The position numbers were made by a program, and so were the translations under genes. Below are positions 18,985-29,899 of a stretch of DNA of 64,000 nt, piece by piece. Each line of letters begins with the position of its first letter. Position 1 is the stretch's first letter. Source of the DNA: Kiritimatiellia bacterium (GTDB taxonomy: Bacteria > Verrucomicrobiota > Kiritimatiellia > UBA8416 > YA12-FULL-48-11). The notes beneath the pieces were generated by a model that did not search any database, had not been told where the DNA came from, and saw only the letters and a program-made list of their open reading frames with translations. The stretch is taken from the NCBI GenBank assembly GCA_028716365.1, contig JAQUPZ010000004.1, forward strand, positions 124,001 to 188,000. The letters run 5' to 3'.

Positions 18985-19215
18985 ATGGGTACAGGAAGAA
19001 AATTCAATAAAAAACCGAAAACCAGGCCTAAGAAAGATGGCGCGGATCGCAAGCGCAAACAGAAGGTGCAGCTGAGAAGACTCATCGCGCTGGGGATGCC
19101 GGAAGAAGTCGCCAATAAATTGAATCCCAAGGTCGTAAGGGATATTCTGAAATATCCGGCCAGGGTTAACACAGCAATAAAGGTATTTACGGGCGGGAAA
19201 AAGAAAAAGAAATAG
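18985..19215 (+). CDS. Small highly basic protein of unknown function
   Basis: 76 residues from the ATG at 18985, which has GGAGGGG at ideal spacing (18973-18979 region). The frame is open further upstream, but that part reads as untranslated leader. About a third of residues are Lys or Arg, with a Lys-rich start (KFNKKPKTRPKK), a central amphipathic segment (LRRLIALGMPEEVANKLNPKVV) and a KKKKK end. It is not recognised as a ribosomal protein. The composition and the gene next to rnr suggest RNA or ribosome binding (inference). A strong intrinsic terminator follows 24 bases after the stop, so this is a defined expressed unit. Confidence 0.75.
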   Translation: MGTGRKFNKKPKTRPKKDGADRKRKQKVQLRRLIALGMPEEVANKLNPKVVRDILKYPARVNTAIKVFTGGKKKKK

Positions 19216-19239
19216 GTATTTTCTGCTATCTACATTTTT

Positions 19240-19273
19240 GCGTCGGCATCTAATGGATGCCGACGCTTTTTTT
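19240..19273 (+). terminator. Rho-independent terminator after the small basic protein
   Basis: A perfect 11-bp stem (19240-19250 with 19256-19266) with a 5-base loop is followed by seven T. It ends the transcript of the 76-residue protein and probably of rnr. Confidence 0.93.
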
Positions 19274-19348
19274 GTGTATAAAAGCCCAAAATCAGCTCAA
19301 AGAATAGCGGGTATTTCAAATTGACAATTGGTGCGCAAGGAATGAAAA

Positions 19349-20137
19349 TTGCTCCCGATGTTTAAAGATTTATATAAGCATAGGGAACTACTCCTGATTC
19401 TGGTCCAGCGGAACATCAAAATCAGGTACAAGAATTCCGCCCTTGGTTTTTTCTGGACACTGCTTGGACCGATCTTTCTGATTTGCATCTATGCCATATT
19501 TCTGCACTTGATGCGATTCAATATAAATTTGCCATCCCTCGTAACAGGTATAATAACATGGCAATTTTTCGCAATGTGCATGGGCGATTCACTTCATGCA
19601 ATCATGGGTAACGCCAGCCTGGTTACGAAAGCTTCATTCCCACGGATAATTCTACCAAGTGCAATGGTACTTGCGAATACAGTCAACTTTCTCCTGTCAA
19701 TACTGGTATTGTTAATATACCTGCTGATAGTTAAAACATGTTTTGGTGTAATGATTCTGCTTCCTCTGATTATAATGACGCAATTTGCACTTTGCCTTGG
19801 CCTAGCCCTAATTGTTTCATCAATGAATGTCTTTTTCCGGGACACTGAGCATGTATTAAGTACAATCATGCTGGCATGGTTCTTCCTTACACCAGTAATT
19901 TATGGTATTGGGGACGTGATGCCCAGGGCCACAGAACTTCTTGGCCCAAGCGCCTATTATCTTTTCTTTGCAAATCCTATGACCGGTATTCTGACGGCAT
20001 ATAGATCAGTTTTTCTTTCAGAAGGATTTCCGGGAATACATCTAATAGCTCTTTCATTCGGAGTTTCATGGATAATATGTCTTATAGGTGTTGTTGTTTT
20101 CCAAAAAGTTCAAGTGCGTTTCGGAGATGAATTATAA
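19349..20137 (+). CDS. ABC-2 type polysaccharide export permease (Wzm/TagG family)
   Basis: 262 residues, six hydrophobic helices. The N-terminal motif LVQRNIKIRYKNSALGFFWTLLGP and the later FFRDTEHV and AWFFLTPVIYGI are typical of O-antigen and teichoic-acid export permeases. The TTG at 19349 is preferred because AAGGA lies 7 bases upstream; ATG at 19358 is an alternative that loses three residues. The gene ends 2 bases before its ATPase partner. Together they would move an undecaprenyl-linked glycan across the inner membrane. Confidence 0.93.
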   Translation: MLPMFKDLYKHRELLLILVQRNIKIRYKNSALGFFWTLLGPIFLICIYAIFLHLMRFNINLPSLVTGIITWQFFAMCMGDSLHAIMGNASLVTKASFPRIILPSAMVLANTVNFLLSILVLLIYLLIVKTCFGVMILLPLIIMTQFALCLGLALIVSSMNVFFRDTEHVLSTIMLAWFFLTPVIYGIGDVMPRATELLGPSAYYLFFANPMTGILTAYRSVFLSEGFPGIHLIALSFGVSWIICLIGVVVFQKVQVRFGDEL

Positions 20138-20139
20138 AA

Positions 20140-21327
20140 ATGCCTGATAATGTTATAATGGTGGATAATATCGGAAAAAAGTTCAGGTTAAGAACCAGTG
20201 GTACCCGAACAATCAAATCCGCTATCCTGGATACAGTATGCTTCCGGGGCAGGGAAACCCGCGACTTCTGGGCGCTCCGGAATGTCAGTTTTTCTGTCAG
20301 GAGAGGGGAAACGCTCGGTATCATAGGAATCAATGGTGCGGGAAAGAGCACGCTTCTTTCGCTTATTGCCGGAACGAAAATGTCAACCGAAGGAAAAATC
20401 CAGACTCAGGGCACCATATCATGTCTTCTTGAACTTGGTGCAGGATTTCATCCGGACCTGACCGGGCGGGAAAATGTATATCTCGCTGGAGCCATAATGG
20501 GCCTTTCCCAGGCCCAGATGAAAGAAAGGATGGACGCAATTATCGAATTCGCCGAGCTCCAGGAATTTATTGATCAACCTGTCAAACATTATTCATCAGG
20601 TATGTACGTGCGTCTTGGATTTGCTGTGGCTGTTGAAGTTAATCCGGATATCCTCCTGATAGACGAAGTTCTTGCAGTCGGGGATTCTGCATTCCAGAGA
20701 AAATGCATTCAAAGGATGGATGAGTTCAGACAAAAAAAGAAAACAATGCTTATTATTTCCCACGACATGCGTACCATCCAGTCGATAAGTGACCGCATTT
20801 TGTTCCTTAACGATGGCACGGTATTCGGCATCGGTGATCCGGAAAAAATGGTCGAATCTTATGAATCCTTATCACGCCGCCTTTCTACAAAGGCAATAAG
20901 AAGGGAGTGGGGGACAGGCGAGGTTAAAATTACAGGGGCAGAATTTTTTAACAAAAACGGGAAGATTACCGATAAATTCAACTGGAATGAACCTCTTGAG
21001 GCCAGGGTATCCTATGAAACACCTGCCAGAATTGAGACACCGGTGTTTGGCTTCGCCATATCGGACGTTAATGGCCGTATCATCTATGGAAATAATACTC
21101 AGATCGAAAATTTTAATATTCCTACCATAGAAGGAAAAGGGACTATTAGCCTGTATCTGGACAACATACAGATGGCAAAAGGAACATATCTTTTCTCATT
21201 TTCAGTACATTCATCAGATCATAAGACGAACTATCACCGGTTGGATAATTGTTTCCCCATAGTGGTGGAGGAAAGTGACAAACCGTTTGAAGGTTACTGT
21301 TATATGGCCTGCCGCTGGAAAAAATGA
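20140..21327 (+). CDS. Wzt-type polysaccharide export ATPase with C-terminal glycan-binding domain
   Basis: 395 residues. ABC domain in residues about 5-240: Walker A GINGAGKSTL, signature YSSGMYVRLGFA, Walker B ILLIDEVLAVGD and H-loop IISHD. Residues about 255-395 form a beta-rich domain like Wzt-C, which in O-antigen exporters recognises the finished, capped glycan. The SSGM form of the signature is usual in this subfamily. The stop overlaps the nadC start. manC two genes on could supply GDP-mannose for the exported glycan (inference). Confidence 0.94.
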   Translation: MPDNVIMVDNIGKKFRLRTSGTRTIKSAILDTVCFRGRETRDFWALRNVSFSVRRGETLGIIGINGAGKSTLLSLIAGTKMSTEGKIQTQGTISCLLELGAGFHPDLTGRENVYLAGAIMGLSQAQMKERMDAIIEFAELQEFIDQPVKHYSSGMYVRLGFAVAVEVNPDILLIDEVLAVGDSAFQRKCIQRMDEFRQKKKTMLIISHDMRTIQSISDRILFLNDGTVFGIGDPEKMVESYESLSRRLSTKAIRREWGTGEVKITGAEFFNKNGKITDKFNWNEPLEARVSYETPARIETPVFGFAISDVNGRIIYGNNTQIENFNIPTIEGKGTISLYLDNIQMAKGTYLFSFSVHSSDHKTNYHRLDNCFPIVVEESDKPFEGYCYMACRWKK

Positions 21328-22184
21328 AACCAGACGTCATATCATCAATAAAAGAAATACGTGAACTCATCAACCGTGCTCTCAAAGAAGACGTCGGTAG
21401 TGGTGATGCGACAACCCTGGCGCTGGTTCCAAGTGGTGCTTCGGCAAAGGCCGCAATCATTTCAAGGGGCAGTTATGTTGTTTCAGGAACCACTGTTGCA
21501 CGGAATGTTTTCAGGCATATTGACCGCACATTGAAATGCACGATTGTTACGCCTGACAGGAATAAAGCCTCAAAAGGGAATGTTATTATGCGTATAGCCG
21601 GAAAGGTGCGTTCTATTCTGACTGCAGAAAGGACGGCATTGAATTTTTTGCAGAGAATGACCGGCATCGCTACTTTAACATCTGCTTTTGTAACGAAAGT
21701 AAAGCCGTACAATGTAAATATCCTCGATACCAGGAAGACTACGCCGACCCTCCGAAGTCTGGAGAAATATGCTGTCTTGTGCGGGGGTGGGTGTAATCAC
21801 CGGATGGGTCTCTATGACCGTATTCTAATTAAGGACAATCATCGTAAATTATGGACAACAAACGGTTCCCGTGGACTGGATGTCGCCGTACAGGAAGCAA
21901 GACGGAAATACCCTGACATGGATATTGAGGTTGAAGTCGAAAGCATTGACGACTTGAGAAATGTTTTGAAGTCTAAACCTGACTGGATACTTCTGGATAA
22001 TATGTCAGTCCGTCATATGAAGGAATGTGTCGCAGAATGTGCAGGAAAATGCCGTTTGGAGGCTTCCGGCGGCATTAATTTGAAAAATATTACGGCTGTA
22101 GCGAAAACGGGTATAAACGCCATTTCCCTGGGATGTTTGACTCATTCCGCGCCGGCCGCTGATCTCTCGCTTGAGATCGAATAG
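21324..22184 (+). CDS. nadC: Nicotinate-nucleotide pyrophosphorylase (carboxylating)
   Basis: 286 residues. Makes nicotinate mononucleotide from quinolinate and PRPP in de novo NAD synthesis. Family motifs present: KEDVGSGDATT, ERTALNFLQRMTGIAT, LDTRKTTPTLR, HRMGLYDRILIKDNH, EVEVESIDDL and LEASGGINLKNI. The start overlaps the stop of the Wzt gene by 4 bases, so expression is probably coupled, though the functions are unrelated. Confidence 0.96.
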   Translation: MKPDVISSIKEIRELINRALKEDVGSGDATTLALVPSGASAKAAIISRGSYVVSGTTVARNVFRHIDRTLKCTIVTPDRNKASKGNVIMRIAGKVRSILTAERTALNFLQRMTGIATLTSAFVTKVKPYNVNILDTRKTTPTLRSLEKYAVLCGGGCNHRMGLYDRILIKDNHRKLWTTNGSRGLDVAVQEARRKYPDMDIEVEVESIDDLRNVLKSKPDWILLDNMSVRHMKECVAECAGKCRLEASGGINLKNITAVAKTGINAISLGCLTHSAPAADLSLEIE

Positions 22185-22206
22185 TATTCATTTTTCCGGG
22201 TATTAT

Positions 22207-22980
22207 ATGCTTATACCGAACAAAAACATTATTTTGGTTGATATAGGGAACACATCCATTTCTGTTGCTATCGGCAATGGGAAAGCCATTATTAATGTCG
22301 CCCGGATGGATACAAATCAAGACAGCCCGGGCGCGATACGAAGGGTTATTCGCAAGGTATTACGAAATATAAAAGTTACAGGCGGAGTTCTTTGTTCTGT
22401 TGTTCCTCAATTAAACGGATTGTGGAACAGGGAAATGACAATAGCTATTGGGCAAAGACCATTTATTGTCAATCATCGGCTCAAACTGGGAGTAAAACTT
22501 GCCTATCCAAAACCGGGGAGTATCGGAGCTGACCGCCTTGCTAATATCTGTGGCGCATTTCACAAATATGGCCATCCGGTACTGGTCGCCGATTTTGGTA
22601 CTGCGGCCACATTTGATGTAATTACCTCAAAAGGTTCATATATCGGCGGAGTGATTGCTCCGGGACTTCGCCTCATGTCCGACTACATGGCAGACAGGAC
22701 TGCGCTCCTTCCGAGAATAACTATCAACGGAACTTGTCCCGGAATCGGACGATGTACGGAGGATGCAATGAGGATTGGCGCCTTTATAGGTTATCGCGGA
22801 CTCATTCGTGAGATTACGGAGTATCTGATAAAACATAACGACCTTGGACATATAACGCTCATTGCAACAGGAGGACTGGCGACAACAGTTTTGAAGGGAA
22901 TAAACCTGCGATTTCATATCGATCAGAATTTGACTTTATATGGTTTATATCGGATTTTCCAACTGAACAATGCGCAATAA
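22207..22980 (+). CDS. coaX: Type III pantothenate kinase
   Basis: 257 residues from the ATG at 22207, which gives the normal family length and N-terminus; the frame also runs back to 22171, inside nadC. It phosphorylates pantothenate, the first step of coenzyme A synthesis. Family motifs: LVDIGNTS (phosphate loop), PGSIGADRLANICGA, VADFGTAATFDVI and GGVIAPGLRLM. It follows nadC by 22 bases, likely in one operon. Confidence 0.95.
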   Translation: MLIPNKNIILVDIGNTSISVAIGNGKAIINVARMDTNQDSPGAIRRVIRKVLRNIKVTGGVLCSVVPQLNGLWNREMTIAIGQRPFIVNHRLKLGVKLAYPKPGSIGADRLANICGAFHKYGHPVLVADFGTAATFDVITSKGSYIGGVIAPGLRLMSDYMADRTALLPRITINGTCPGIGRCTEDAMRIGAFIGYRGLIREITEYLIKHNDLGHITLIATGGLATTVLKGINLRFHIDQNLTLYGLYRIFQLNNAQ

Positions 22981-23044
22981 CAGTGTTTGTTTTATAAAGA
23001 ACAGGTAGACTGATTTTAATTTTCAGTTATTAATGGAGGCATAA

Positions 23045-24130
23045 ATGGCCGGTAAAAGTTACGCGATAATCATGGCAGGCGGTAAGGGAGAACGGTTTTG
23101 GCCATTAAGTACATCTAAACATCCCAAGCAGGTCCTTTCGCTTGTAGGCGGCAAACCACTACTTGTTCTTGCCGTGGAAAGGCTAAAGGGATTGATACCG
23201 CCAGGCAGGATCCTAGTCATAACGAGCAAGGATCTGGTCAAGGTCACTGCTAAAACGGTCCCGGCACTCCCGAAGGAGAACATCATAGGCGAACCTTTTG
23301 GCCGGGATACCGCAGCGGTCTGTGCCCTTGCATCGGGTATTATCAAGGCCAGGGACCCCAACGGATTGTTTTGTGTTTTGACTGCCGACCATGTAATCAC
23401 TGACATTACGAAGTTTCAGCAGAATATAAACGACAGTCTGCACCTTGCCGCTACAGCCGATATATTGATTACTATTGGCATAAAACCCACGTTTCCAAGT
23501 ACCGGGTTCGGATATATCGAAACCGGCAATGTAATAAAGGCTGCAGGCAAAACGACATTCCTGAAGGCATTACGATTTGTTGAAAAACCGGACAAAAAAC
23601 AGGCGGAGAAATACATAGTTTCCGGCAACTTCTGCTGGAACTCAGGAATGTTCGTTTGTTCGGTGACATCCATGCAAAATGCATTGGCACGACATGCTCC
23701 TCAACTCCTTAAAATGGCAAACCGGATGGAAAAAGCGGCTGGAACAAACCATTTCAATTCCATCCTTGCGAATGAATACTCAAAACTTGAAAAGATATCT
23801 TTCGACTATGCTGTTATGGAAAAATCCGACAACATCATCATGGCGAAAGCATCTTTCAAATGGGATGATGTAGGATCGTGGACAGCATTGGAGAATCATT
23901 TCACAAAGGATAATAACGGTAATGTTATAGTCGGAATATCTGAGATACTGGATTCATTCAGCAACATTGTTGTTTCTAACGACAGGTTGACAGCCTTACT
24001 GGGTGTTCGTGATCTTGTTGTGGTCCAGGCAGAGGATGCAACGCTTGTTTGCCATAAAGACAAGGCGCAAGAAGTTAAAAAAATGGTACAGCTCCTGATG
24101 AAAAACAGGAAATATAAGTCTCTACTTTAA
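23045..24130 (+). CDS. manC: Mannose-1-phosphate guanylyltransferase
   Basis: 361 residues, single nucleotidyltransferase domain without a fused isomerase. It makes GDP-mannose from mannose-1-phosphate and GTP. Motifs: IIMAGGKGERFWPLS (nucleotide loop), KHPKQVLSL, GRDTAAVCALAS, LTADHVI, GFGYIETG, FVEKPD, WNSGMFV and FKWDDVGSW. GGAGG precedes the ATG. Likely provides the donor for the glycan handled by the Wzm/Wzt pair upstream. Confidence 0.94.
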   Translation: MAGKSYAIIMAGGKGERFWPLSTSKHPKQVLSLVGGKPLLVLAVERLKGLIPPGRILVITSKDLVKVTAKTVPALPKENIIGEPFGRDTAAVCALASGIIKARDPNGLFCVLTADHVITDITKFQQNINDSLHLAATADILITIGIKPTFPSTGFGYIETGNVIKAAGKTTFLKALRFVEKPDKKQAEKYIVSGNFCWNSGMFVCSVTSMQNALARHAPQLLKMANRMEKAAGTNHFNSILANEYSKLEKISFDYAVMEKSDNIIMAKASFKWDDVGSWTALENHFTKDNNGNVIVGISEILDSFSNIVVSNDRLTALLGVRDLVVVQAEDATLVCHKDKAQEVKKMVQLLMKNRKYKSLL

Positions 24131-24171
24131 CCTCACAACAATTACAGTCTGCCTCCAGAGAAAGAAAATAT

Positions 24172-24618
24172 ATGCGAATAATCGGCTTGGATTATGGTGA
24201 TGTCAGGTTGGGTTTTGCCATGAGCGATCCTGCAGGAATCATTTCCATGCCGTTGTGCATGGTTGAGCTGAAGCATGGATTGAAAGCTGAAACTGAGGTT
24301 AAGCGGATTTGCGAAGAACATGATGCAGAAAAACTTGTCATAGGGTTGCCCCTCAATATGAATGCTTCGGCAGGTCCCATGGCTCTGAAGGTTGAAGCCT
24401 TTATTGAACGATTGAAACCCATCCTGAAGATTCCAATCGAAAAATGGGATGAGCGACTCAGTACCAGCCTCGTTGAACGAATGCTTGTTGAGGAGTCGGA
24501 TATGAGCCGGGCCAAAAGAAAAGGTGTACGTGACAAACTGGCGGCACAGGTAATCCTCCAGGGATATCTTGATAAATGTAATATGAGTAATAACACGTCC
24601 GGCGATGAACAGGTATAA
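24172..24618 (+). CDS. ruvX: YqgF/RuvX family Holliday-junction resolvase or pre-16S rRNA nuclease
   Basis: 148 residues with an RNase H fold. Catalytic acidic residues appear in IGLDYGDVRLG, in LVIGLPLNMNAS and in KWDERLST. Members act in 16S rRNA 5' maturation and have been proposed as Holliday-junction resolvases. The C-terminal stretch overlaps the truA start by 14 bases, showing tight coupling. Confidence 0.94.
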   Translation: MRIIGLDYGDVRLGFAMSDPAGIISMPLCMVELKHGLKAETEVKRICEEHDAEKLVIGLPLNMNASAGPMALKVEAFIERLKPILKIPIEKWDERLSTSLVERMLVEESDMSRAKRKGVRDKLAAQVILQGYLDKCNMSNNTSGDEQV

Positions 24619-25345
24619 GATTACAGTTTCATATGATGGGACCGACTATGCAGGCTGGCAGGTACAGCTGAACGGATTTGCTATCCAGGAAAGTCTTGAA
24701 AAAGCCATCCAGACACTGACAGGTGCGAAGGTCAAAGTTCATGGAAGCGGTCGTACTGATCAGGGTGTCCATGCAAGAATGCAGGTTGCTCACTTTGATT
24801 TGGAAAATCCCTTCAAAACTTCTGTATTCAAGAAAGGATTAAATGCGATTCTTCCAAGGGATATCAGGATACTCAAAGTAGAGATGGTTGATCCTCAATT
24901 TCACGCGCGACGAAGCGCAGTCTCCAAGGAGTACCGTTATTTCATTTTGAATACCGAAATCATGCCTCCATTTCTCAGGAGATATCGTACGCATATCAGG
25001 AAGAAACTGGATGTTAATGCAATGAAGAAAGCGGCAAAGTACCTTGTCGGGAAACATGATTTTGCCGCATTTACTGCCAATCCAAATCGCGTGGTTGACA
25101 GAGGTACAATCAGAAATCTGACCAGGCTTGAAGTCATCAAGCGAGGGGCGGAAATAGTAATCATAGCCAGGGGTGAAGGGTTTCTTTATAAAATGGTTCG
25201 AAGCCTGGCTGGTTTATTAATCAGGGTGGGGGAGGGTGCTGTACCCCCTGAAGATGCAAAAATCATCCTGCATTCCAGGGAGCGTACTGCAAGGGTTCCT
25301 ACAGCTCTGCCGGAAGGCCTTTTTCTCTGGCGTGTCGACTATTGA
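24605..25345 (+). CDS. truA: tRNA pseudouridine(38-40) synthase
   Basis: 246 residues. Catalytic Asp in SGRTDQGVHA, with YDGTDYAGWQ near the start, RDIRILKVEMV and FLYKMVRSLAGLLIRVG in the C-terminal half. It modifies uridines in the anticodon arm of tRNAs. The start lies inside ruvX (14-base overlap) and the stop just before rpe, so these genes are one operon. Confidence 0.96.
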   Translation: MNRYKITVSYDGTDYAGWQVQLNGFAIQESLEKAIQTLTGAKVKVHGSGRTDQGVHARMQVAHFDLENPFKTSVFKKGLNAILPRDIRILKVEMVDPQFHARRSAVSKEYRYFILNTEIMPPFLRRYRTHIRKKLDVNAMKKAAKYLVGKHDFAAFTANPNRVVDRGTIRNLTRLEVIKRGAEIVIIARGEGFLYKMVRSLAGLLIRVGEGAVPPEDAKIILHSRERTARVPTALPEGLFLWRVDY

Positions 25346-25365
25346 TCTGGCATTATCTCCCGCTT

Positions 25366-26037
25366 ATGAAGATTCAGATTCTTCCATCATTACTTGCTGC
25401 GGATGTTGGTAATCTAGAGGCTGCGGCCAGACGGGCCGAGCAATCCGGGGCTGATGCGTTGCATATAGACGTCATGGATGGTCATTTTGTGCCCAATATC
25501 AGCTTTGGCCCGAATGTCGTCCAGATGGCAAAGAAATGCCTTAAAATCCCTCTCAGTGTCCATCTTATGCTCAGTAAACCGGATCAGTACATCAGCAGGT
25601 TTATAGAAGCTGGAGCTGATTCCTTATTGATTCATATTGAAGCTGAATGTGATGTGCCCGAAGCGCTTGAATTGATCAGGGAATTGGGTGCCCGTCCCGG
25701 TATTACCCTGAACCCTGAAACGGCGGCAGACATGATTTTCCCGGTAATCGAGCAGGTTGATGAAGTACTGTGCATGACAGTTCATCCCGGTTACGGTGGT
25801 CAGGTATTCATAGCCGATGTCCTGCCTAAAATGCGCATCATACGTGAACATGCAAAATCGGTTGGCAAACAACTTGATATTATGGTTGATGGCGGAATAA
25901 ATCTTGAAACTGCGGCACAATCTGCGGCACATGGCGCAAATTTACTTGTGGCAGGAACTTCCCTTTACGGATTGCAGGATATGGCGTCCGGAATTGCACA
26001 GATGCGACAACGGGCCGCGGAAATGCTTGTTGTGTGA
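25366..26037 (+). CDS. rpe: Ribulose-phosphate 3-epimerase
   Basis: 223 residues from the ATG at 25366; the reading frame also includes a TTG at 25342 but the family begins near MKIQILPSLLAAD. It interconverts ribulose-5-phosphate and xylulose-5-phosphate in the pentose phosphate pathway. Motifs: HIDVMDGHFVPN, VHLML, TVHPGYGGQ and MVDGGIN, with the metal-binding His and catalytic Asp residues present. It follows truA by 20 bases. Confidence 0.96.
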   Translation: MKIQILPSLLAADVGNLEAAARRAEQSGADALHIDVMDGHFVPNISFGPNVVQMAKKCLKIPLSVHLMLSKPDQYISRFIEAGADSLLIHIEAECDVPEALELIRELGARPGITLNPETAADMIFPVIEQVDEVLCMTVHPGYGGQVFIADVLPKMRIIREHAKSVGKQLDIMVDGGINLETAAQSAAHGANLLVAGTSLYGLQDMASGIAQMRQRAAEMLVV

Positions 26038-26052
26038 GGAACCATTATATCA

Positions 26053-27858
<1,806 letters not shown>

Positions 27859-27862
27859 AGAA

Positions 27863-28954
27863 ATGAATTATTTTAAAACGCGCAAGATCAGGAAAAACGC
27901 ATCGGAACTTCTTGGGCAGGCAAGTCATCTCCGGAATTACAGGGAAGACGTAATGCGCCAGATTGACCTGCAAAAACTGTCCGAGTCTGAAGATACATTA
28001 AAGAACGCGATCAAATCAGGAAATGCAGCAACCATTGAAAATGCAAGTGAATCCCTGCTGGCATGCATGAGTAAAGTGGCTCCCGCCGGGCGGCGCTCAG
28101 GGCTTGCGGAAAATTTCGAGATTCTTGTGGTCGCCATAATTGTGGCAATGGGATTTCGTACTTATTTTATCCAGCCATTCAAAATTCCTACTGGCTCAAT
28201 GGAACCTACGCTCAATGGTATTCATACAGAGGCACGTGCTGAACCAAGATTCATGGACAGGATACCAATGAAGTATTTCAAGTGGATTGTCTATGGCGAA
28301 TGGTTTTTGGAAGTAAAAGTCAAAGAAGATGGTTATTTAACCAGGGCTGAAACATCACGCGATGAGACTTCTGTATACTGGTATGTCGGAAATAAGCGTT
28401 ATAAAGTGCCGCGAAATATTCAGCGACTGAATTGTTCATCGGGTGACCATCTTAAAAAAGGCGATATCCTATGGTCTGGAACCGTCATTACAGGCGATCA
28501 TGTCTTTGTTGATAAAATCCGGTGGAATTTCGCCAAGCCGAAACGTGGGCAGGTAATGGTGTTTTCAACGCAGGATATCAAGACACTTCCGCCTGGTACT
28601 CATTACATCAAGCGATTAATCGGGTTACCGGGAGAGACTCTTAGCGTGGTTCCTCCAAATGTAATTATTAATGGCAAGGCAATCGAGGAACCTTTAGGCA
28701 TAACAAGAATCCAAAGGCAGGAGGCCGGATATCCGGCAGGATATGTACTGCCATATTCCTTTGGAGATGACTGTTACATTTCTTCATCAAACGATGTACG
28801 TAAGCTTGGTTCTTCTGAATATTTTGTTTTGGGCGATAATACCCGCAACAGCCGCGATGGTCGTTATTGGGGCACAGTTCCAGAAAAGAATACAATAGGA
28901 CCAGCATTCCTCGTTTACTGGCCATATTCAGCAAGATGGGGCCGAATCAGGTAA
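27863..28954 (+). CDS. lepB: Signal peptidase I with N-terminal extension and inserted domain
   Basis: 363 residues from the ATG at 27863, 4 bases after the lepA stop; the open frame also runs back into lepA. One membrane helix (about 85-102) precedes the catalytic Ser box IPTGSMEPTL (Ser about 112). The Lys box HYIKRLIGLPGE and the box GDNTRNSRDGRYWG are intact. About 80 charged cytoplasmic residues precede the helix, and roughly 95 residues are inserted between the Ser box and GDHVFVDKI. It cleaves secretory signal peptides. Confidence 0.95.
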   Translation: MNYFKTRKIRKNASELLGQASHLRNYREDVMRQIDLQKLSESEDTLKNAIKSGNAATIENASESLLACMSKVAPAGRRSGLAENFEILVVAIIVAMGFRTYFIQPFKIPTGSMEPTLNGIHTEARAEPRFMDRIPMKYFKWIVYGEWFLEVKVKEDGYLTRAETSRDETSVYWYVGNKRYKVPRNIQRLNCSSGDHLKKGDILWSGTVITGDHVFVDKIRWNFAKPKRGQVMVFSTQDIKTLPPGTHYIKRLIGLPGETLSVVPPNVIINGKAIEEPLGITRIQRQEAGYPAGYVLPYSFGDDCYISSSNDVRKLGSSEYFVLGDNTRNSRDGRYWGTVPEKNTIGPAFLVYWPYSARWGRIR

Positions 28955-29155
28955 GATCTGCAGATTACCTGGTAAATTGACCTTATAGGTTAAGATTACT
29001 CCCAGTCGAGTCTACCGAGAGCAACCTGTACACATATCGGTTGTAGTAAATAAGGTCATTAGAGGCCCCAAAATGAGGCCTACAGCGCCTCTTAATACAT
29101 GGCCGGGCTGGCACACGCAAGGGTCGTTAACGTTAGTGCAGAACATGGTTCGATC
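28955..29155. other. Intergenic stretch after lepB with inverted repeats
   Basis: No gene is seen. An 8-bp inverted repeat (28979-28986 with 29050-29057) encloses a shorter one (28987-28991 with 29023-29027), so the transcript could fold. No T-run follows, so it is not a standard terminator. Confidence 0.4.
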
Positions 29156-29899
29156 TTACCGTTTTTTTAATTCTTTGTGTATCGAGCAACTTCTTGTGTA
29201 AGTTGTCATCCTGAACGTCATGTTGCATGATTGTGTCAATGAAGCTCTGCGGGCTAACGTGTCCGCCATCTTGTCCCGCGTAGCCCCGGCAGAGCGGGAA
29301 GCTTCTTTAGCGACGGCGGAAGCCCGCAGTTTCTTCGCGGAATCCGGCGTAGCAAAATCCGTATTCATCCCACGGACTCCAGGTCCGGGGTCTCCTGCGA
29401 AGACGGATGAACCAGGAAATAATGTATAGTTTACGGCCAAGCTGATTGTGCGATTATCTTGAAAAGTCACTGGTATTCTAATTGGCAGAATGCTCCACGC
29501 CTGACGAAGGATTTTGCTGGGATTCTGATTGCATGGATAGTTTTTAAAGGTCATGACTTTATTTAGATTGTCAAAACTCCAAAGAACTTTATTACCGTCG
29601 ATCCGCGATACAGTATTCACCACTACGCTAGTAAAGGAATGATCAGTGCCGGTAACTTCAAACCCAACCTGGTAGGGTTTGCTTAATTTTACGCGGTGGT
29701 AAATTAAAGGGATTCCATATCTGTGATGAGTTGGAGTGATAAACAGCTTTGCTGTGACATGGGCATCGGTTGGCCCGGCAATAATTATTGGAACGAAATA
29801 CTCAGCAATCAAGACGGAGCGTTTGAATAGTGTAAAGTTAGCAATGAATGCACCAATGAGCACAATTATGACTACTGCGATGACACGTTTCTTTTTCAT
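29156..29899 (-). CDS. Membrane-anchored protein of unknown function with a repeat-derived C-terminus
   Basis: 247 residues. The N-terminus is Lys-rich followed by a hydrophobic segment (residues about 5-25), a signal anchor or signal peptide. Residues about 40-160 are beta-rich and not recognised. From about residue 164 (base 29411 downward) the composition changes: the DNA becomes GC-rich and contains nested palindromes, and the protein turns into low-complexity Ala/Arg/Ser/Thr sequence with many Lys/Arg. This part reads through an inserted repeat element, and the original stop was probably lost. Whether the full frame is translated is unclear. There is no strong ribosome site. Confidence 0.5.
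   Translation of the reverse strand: MKKKRVIAVVIIVLIGAFIANFTLFKRSVLIAEYFVPIIIAGPTDAHVTAKLFITPTHHRYGIPLIYHRVKLSKPYQVGFEVTGTDHSFTSVVVNTVSRIDGNKVLWSFDNLNKVMTFKNYPCNQNPSKILRQAWSILPIRIPVTFQDNRTISLAVNYTLFPGSSVFAGDPGPGVRGMNTDFATPDSAKKLRASAVAKEASRSAGATRDKMADTLARRASLTQSCNMTFRMTTYTRSCSIHKELKKR
29164..29415. repeat. GC-rich palindromic repeat element inserted in the 29156-29899 gene
   Basis: Nested inverted repeats: ctgcgggct (29247-29255) with agcccgcag (29321-29329), tccgcc (29262-29267) with ggcgga (29315-29320), and tcccgc (29274-29279) with gcggga (29294-29299), forming one long hairpin. A second one pairs ttcatcc (29364-29370) with ggatgaa (29405-29411) around cggac/gtccg. Composition differs from both flanks. 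The ends are estimated; no second copy is in this window. Confidence 0.6.

Noticed and set aside
28979..29057. Terminator after lepB from the gaccttat/ataaggtc inverted repeat
   Set aside because: The arms are far apart, the stem is weak and there is no T-run.
29220..29429. Plus-strand frame inside the palindromic repeat
   Set aside because: It lies entirely within the repeat element and its composition follows the repeat.
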